Assembly: GCA_017861355.1 (NCBI GenBank)
Contig: JAGFXQ010000184.1
Location: 1-6,848 of the forward strand
Length of the DNA: 6,848 nt
Origin: Bacillota bacterium
GTDB lineage: Bacteria; Bacillota; Clostridia; Lachnospirales; Lachnospiraceae
Direction: 5' to 3'
The position numbers were made by a program, and so were the translations under genes. Shown here piece by piece: positions 5,423 to 6,848 of this stretch. Position 1 is the stretch's first letter, and each line of letters opens with the position of its first letter. Below the pieces are notes generated by a model that saw only the letters and a list, made by a program, of their open reading frames with translations, did no database searches and was not told the DNA's origin.

Positions 5423-6848
5423 GAATATGGTATCAATGGTATCCATGGATACCATGATATCATAGACTGTTTCGTGTATCTCCGGAATTTGATCTGCTTC
5501 CATTGGTTTGCTAAAGTAGTAGCCCTGAATGAAATCACACTTGGCAATAGATAATCTCTGCACCTGTTCGAACAACTCAATTCCCTCTGCCACTACCGTA
5601 AGTCCTAAACTATGTACCAGAGAGATCAAGCTATCCATTACCTTACTATTCTCAAGTTCCAAAAACTTTAAACTTAGAGAGCGATCCAGCTTGATAATAT
5701 CTACCGGTAGAAAAGTAAGATAATTCAAGGAGGAGTAACCGGTTCCAAAGTCATCGATTGCGATTCGAATCCCGATATCTTTGATTTTCTTCAGAAAAGC
5801 CATGGTAATCTGCTGATTCTCCATAAAGATATTCTCTGTGATCTCAATCTCGATACTCCTGGGATTTACCTTATTCTCCTCCAGTAAAGATTGCAGATAA
5901 TCCAGATATCCATTGTCCTGAAGTTGATTAGCCGAGAAATTAATCGCTACCGGCTTCACGGTAAGGCCCTCACGGGTCCAATGCGCGATCTGTTCAATCA
6001 CCTTTCTGGTAACTATTCTTCCTATCTTTATGATAGAACCGTTCTTCTCTGCAATATCAATGAACACAGCCGGGGATAGATTGTGATTCTTTAGTCGCAA
6101 CAATGCTTCATAGCTGTGTATCCTACCGGATTTGATTTCCACCTGTGGCTGATATACCATCTTAAAACCATCGTTTTCTATGGAATCACGAAGAATCGCT
6201 TCTATACTTGCTTTCTGTATCTGACCGTCCAGCATCGTTGCATCAAATAGTTTGTATCCGTTTTTTCCTGAGGTTTTTACCGAATACATCGCTAGATCCG
6301 CATTACTTACCAATTGATTCACATCTCTTGAATCTCTTGGAAATAATGAGATACCGATACTGAATCTGATCTCGATATCAATATCGTCGATCTTAAACCT
6401 CGCATCGAACAGTTTGCATATTCTATCCATACAATGTTCTATCTCTTCCCTGTCATCCTCACCTTCTAACAGGATCAGGAACTCATCACCTCCAAATCGG
6501 GATACAAAGATTCTTGTTTCTCCCACATTTAGTAGGCGGGCTGCAATACTTTCCAACACACGATCACCGAATACATGTCCCTGTGTATCATTAATGCCTT
6601 TAAAATCATCAATATCAAGCAGAATAACTGCACCTACATGGCCGTTATTGATTTTATCCTTCAATAGTTCCACAAAGCTTCTGCGATTTGGTAATCCGGT
6701 AAGCGCATCATGGTGTGCAAGAAAATTGATATAGTTTTTTTGTGCTTCGATCTCTTCCAATTGTGCTGTAAGCTCCTCTTCCGAGGCCGTTAACTGTTCA
6801 TTCTTACTTTGCATCTCACTATTCTTATCTCTTAGCTCACTCACATAT
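5408..6848 (-). CDS. GGDEF-EAL cyclic-di-GMP signalling protein, N-terminus outside the window
   Basis: Bifunctional-type cyclic-di-GMP enzyme. Numbering below starts from the GTG at 6844, but that codon is probably internal: the frame stays open to the edge (TAT before it), no ribosome site is visible, and the visible part opens with a coiled coil (about 1-37) of the kind that follows a sensor domain. The GGDEF domain (about 41-205) has DALTGLPNRRSF, metal site Asp77 in LLDIDDFKGIND, and an intact GGDEF at 118-122 (diguanylate cyclase). The inhibitory RxxD normally nine residues before GGDEF is absent (ETRI instead). The EAL domain (about 212-455) has EALLRL (246-251), Asn302, EITE (334-337), DDFGTGYSS (364-372), Lys385 in IKLDRS, Glu420 in VVAEGIE and Gln440 in FIQGYYFSKP, a full set of phosphodiesterase residues. 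Both activities look possible; which dominates cannot be told. A strong terminator follows at 5300-5338. Confidence 0.93.
   Translation of the reverse strand, partial: YVSELRDKNSEMQSKNEQLTASEEELTAQLEEIEAQKNYINFLAHHDALTGLPNRRSFVELLKDKINNGHVGAVILLDIDDFKGINDTQGHVFGDRVLESIAARLLNVGETRIFVSRFGGDEFLILLEGEDDREEIEHCMDRICKLFDARFKIDDIDIEIRFSIGISLFPRDSRDVNQLVSNADLAMYSVKTSGKNGYKLFDATMLDGQIQKASIEAILRDSIENDGFKMVYQPQVEIKSGRIHSYEALLRLKNHNLSPAVFIDIAEKNGSIIKIGRIVTRKVIEQIAHWTREGLTVKPVAINFSANQLQDNGYLDYLQSLLEENKVNPRSIEIEITENIFMENQQITMAFLKKIKDIGIRIAIDDFGTGYSSLNYLTFLPVDIIKLDRSLSLKFLELENSKVMDSLISLVHSLGLTVVAEGIELFEQVQRLSIAKCDFIQGYYFSKPMEADQIPEIHETVYDIMVSMDTIDTIFNSLP
5436..5455. repeat. 20-bp perfect palindrome in the end of the GGDEF-EAL gene
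   Basis: Bases 5436-5445 (ATGGTATCCA) are followed directly by their exact reverse complement (5446-5455), with no spacer. ATGGTATC is also directly repeated at 5427-5434 and 5436-5443. The block encodes the last residues of the protein (MVSMDTIDTIF), beyond the EAL fold. It may reflect local duplication, a protein binding site, or coincidence from repeated Asp-Thr-Ile and Met-Val-Ser codons. Confidence 0.7.

Noticed and set aside
5529..6734. Plus-strand frames opposite the GGDEF-EAL gene
   Set aside because: They are antisense to intact GGDEF and EAL motifs, have no ribosome sites, and their composition reflects the opposite strand's codons.
6842..6844. GTG at 6844 as the true start of the GGDEF-EAL gene
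   Set aside because: The frame stays open to the edge, no ribosome site can be seen in the four remaining bases, and the protein would begin inside a coiled coil that normally follows a sensor domain.

Overview
The window looks like chromosomal DNA from a low-GC clostridial Firmicute, most likely of the Lachnospiraceae type. The grounds are AT-rich intergenic DNA, purine-rich ribosome binding sites, sigma-A-like promoters, and a gene mix of a plant-oligosaccharide-type alpha-xylosidase, a fused half-size ABC exporter and a GGDEF-EAL signalling protein with a coiled-coil lead-in. The taxonomic call is inference from gene types and base composition; there is no rRNA or other marker here.

Layout from left to right. 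Positions 1-1230 (minus) hold the N-terminal half of a YicI-like GH31 alpha-xylosidase. It is cut by the left edge about fifteen residues before the expected nucleophile, and its frame is broken near position 994 by what looks like one extra base. A perfect 11+11 bp dyad (1280-1304) separates it from an upstream Nudix hydrolase on the same strand (1313-1738). From 1739 to 2180 is a roughly 440-base divergent intergenic region. It contains a minus-strand promoter for the Nudix gene, a plus-strand promoter, and a 148-bp MITE-like inverted-repeat element (1987-2134) lying between that plus-strand promoter and the next gene. Positions 2181-3914 (plus) encode a complete 577-residue ABC exporter. 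Its stop is only 21 bases from the stop of a convergent membrane protein of the O-antigen ligase/Wzy polymerase family (3936-5117, minus), which has its own strong promoter at 5223-5251. A clear rho-independent terminator (5300-5338) then closes a GGDEF-EAL protein (5408 to the right edge, minus) whose N-terminus lies outside the window.

The genes do not form one pathway. Four of the five are on the minus strand but appear to be separate transcription units, and no shared function is evident. Together they read as an ordinary mosaic of sugar hydrolysis, nucleotide housekeeping, export, surface polysaccharide and cyclic-di-GMP signalling.

The most unusual part is the 148-bp element. It can fold into a four-armed cross: an outer stem, two small subterminal hairpins and a 34-position central stem capped by an 18-bp tandem repeat. 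It would be transcribed as the leader of the ABC gene. I read it as a non-autonomous mobile element that may now influence expression of the exporter. I found no evidence for a wholly new multi-gene system.
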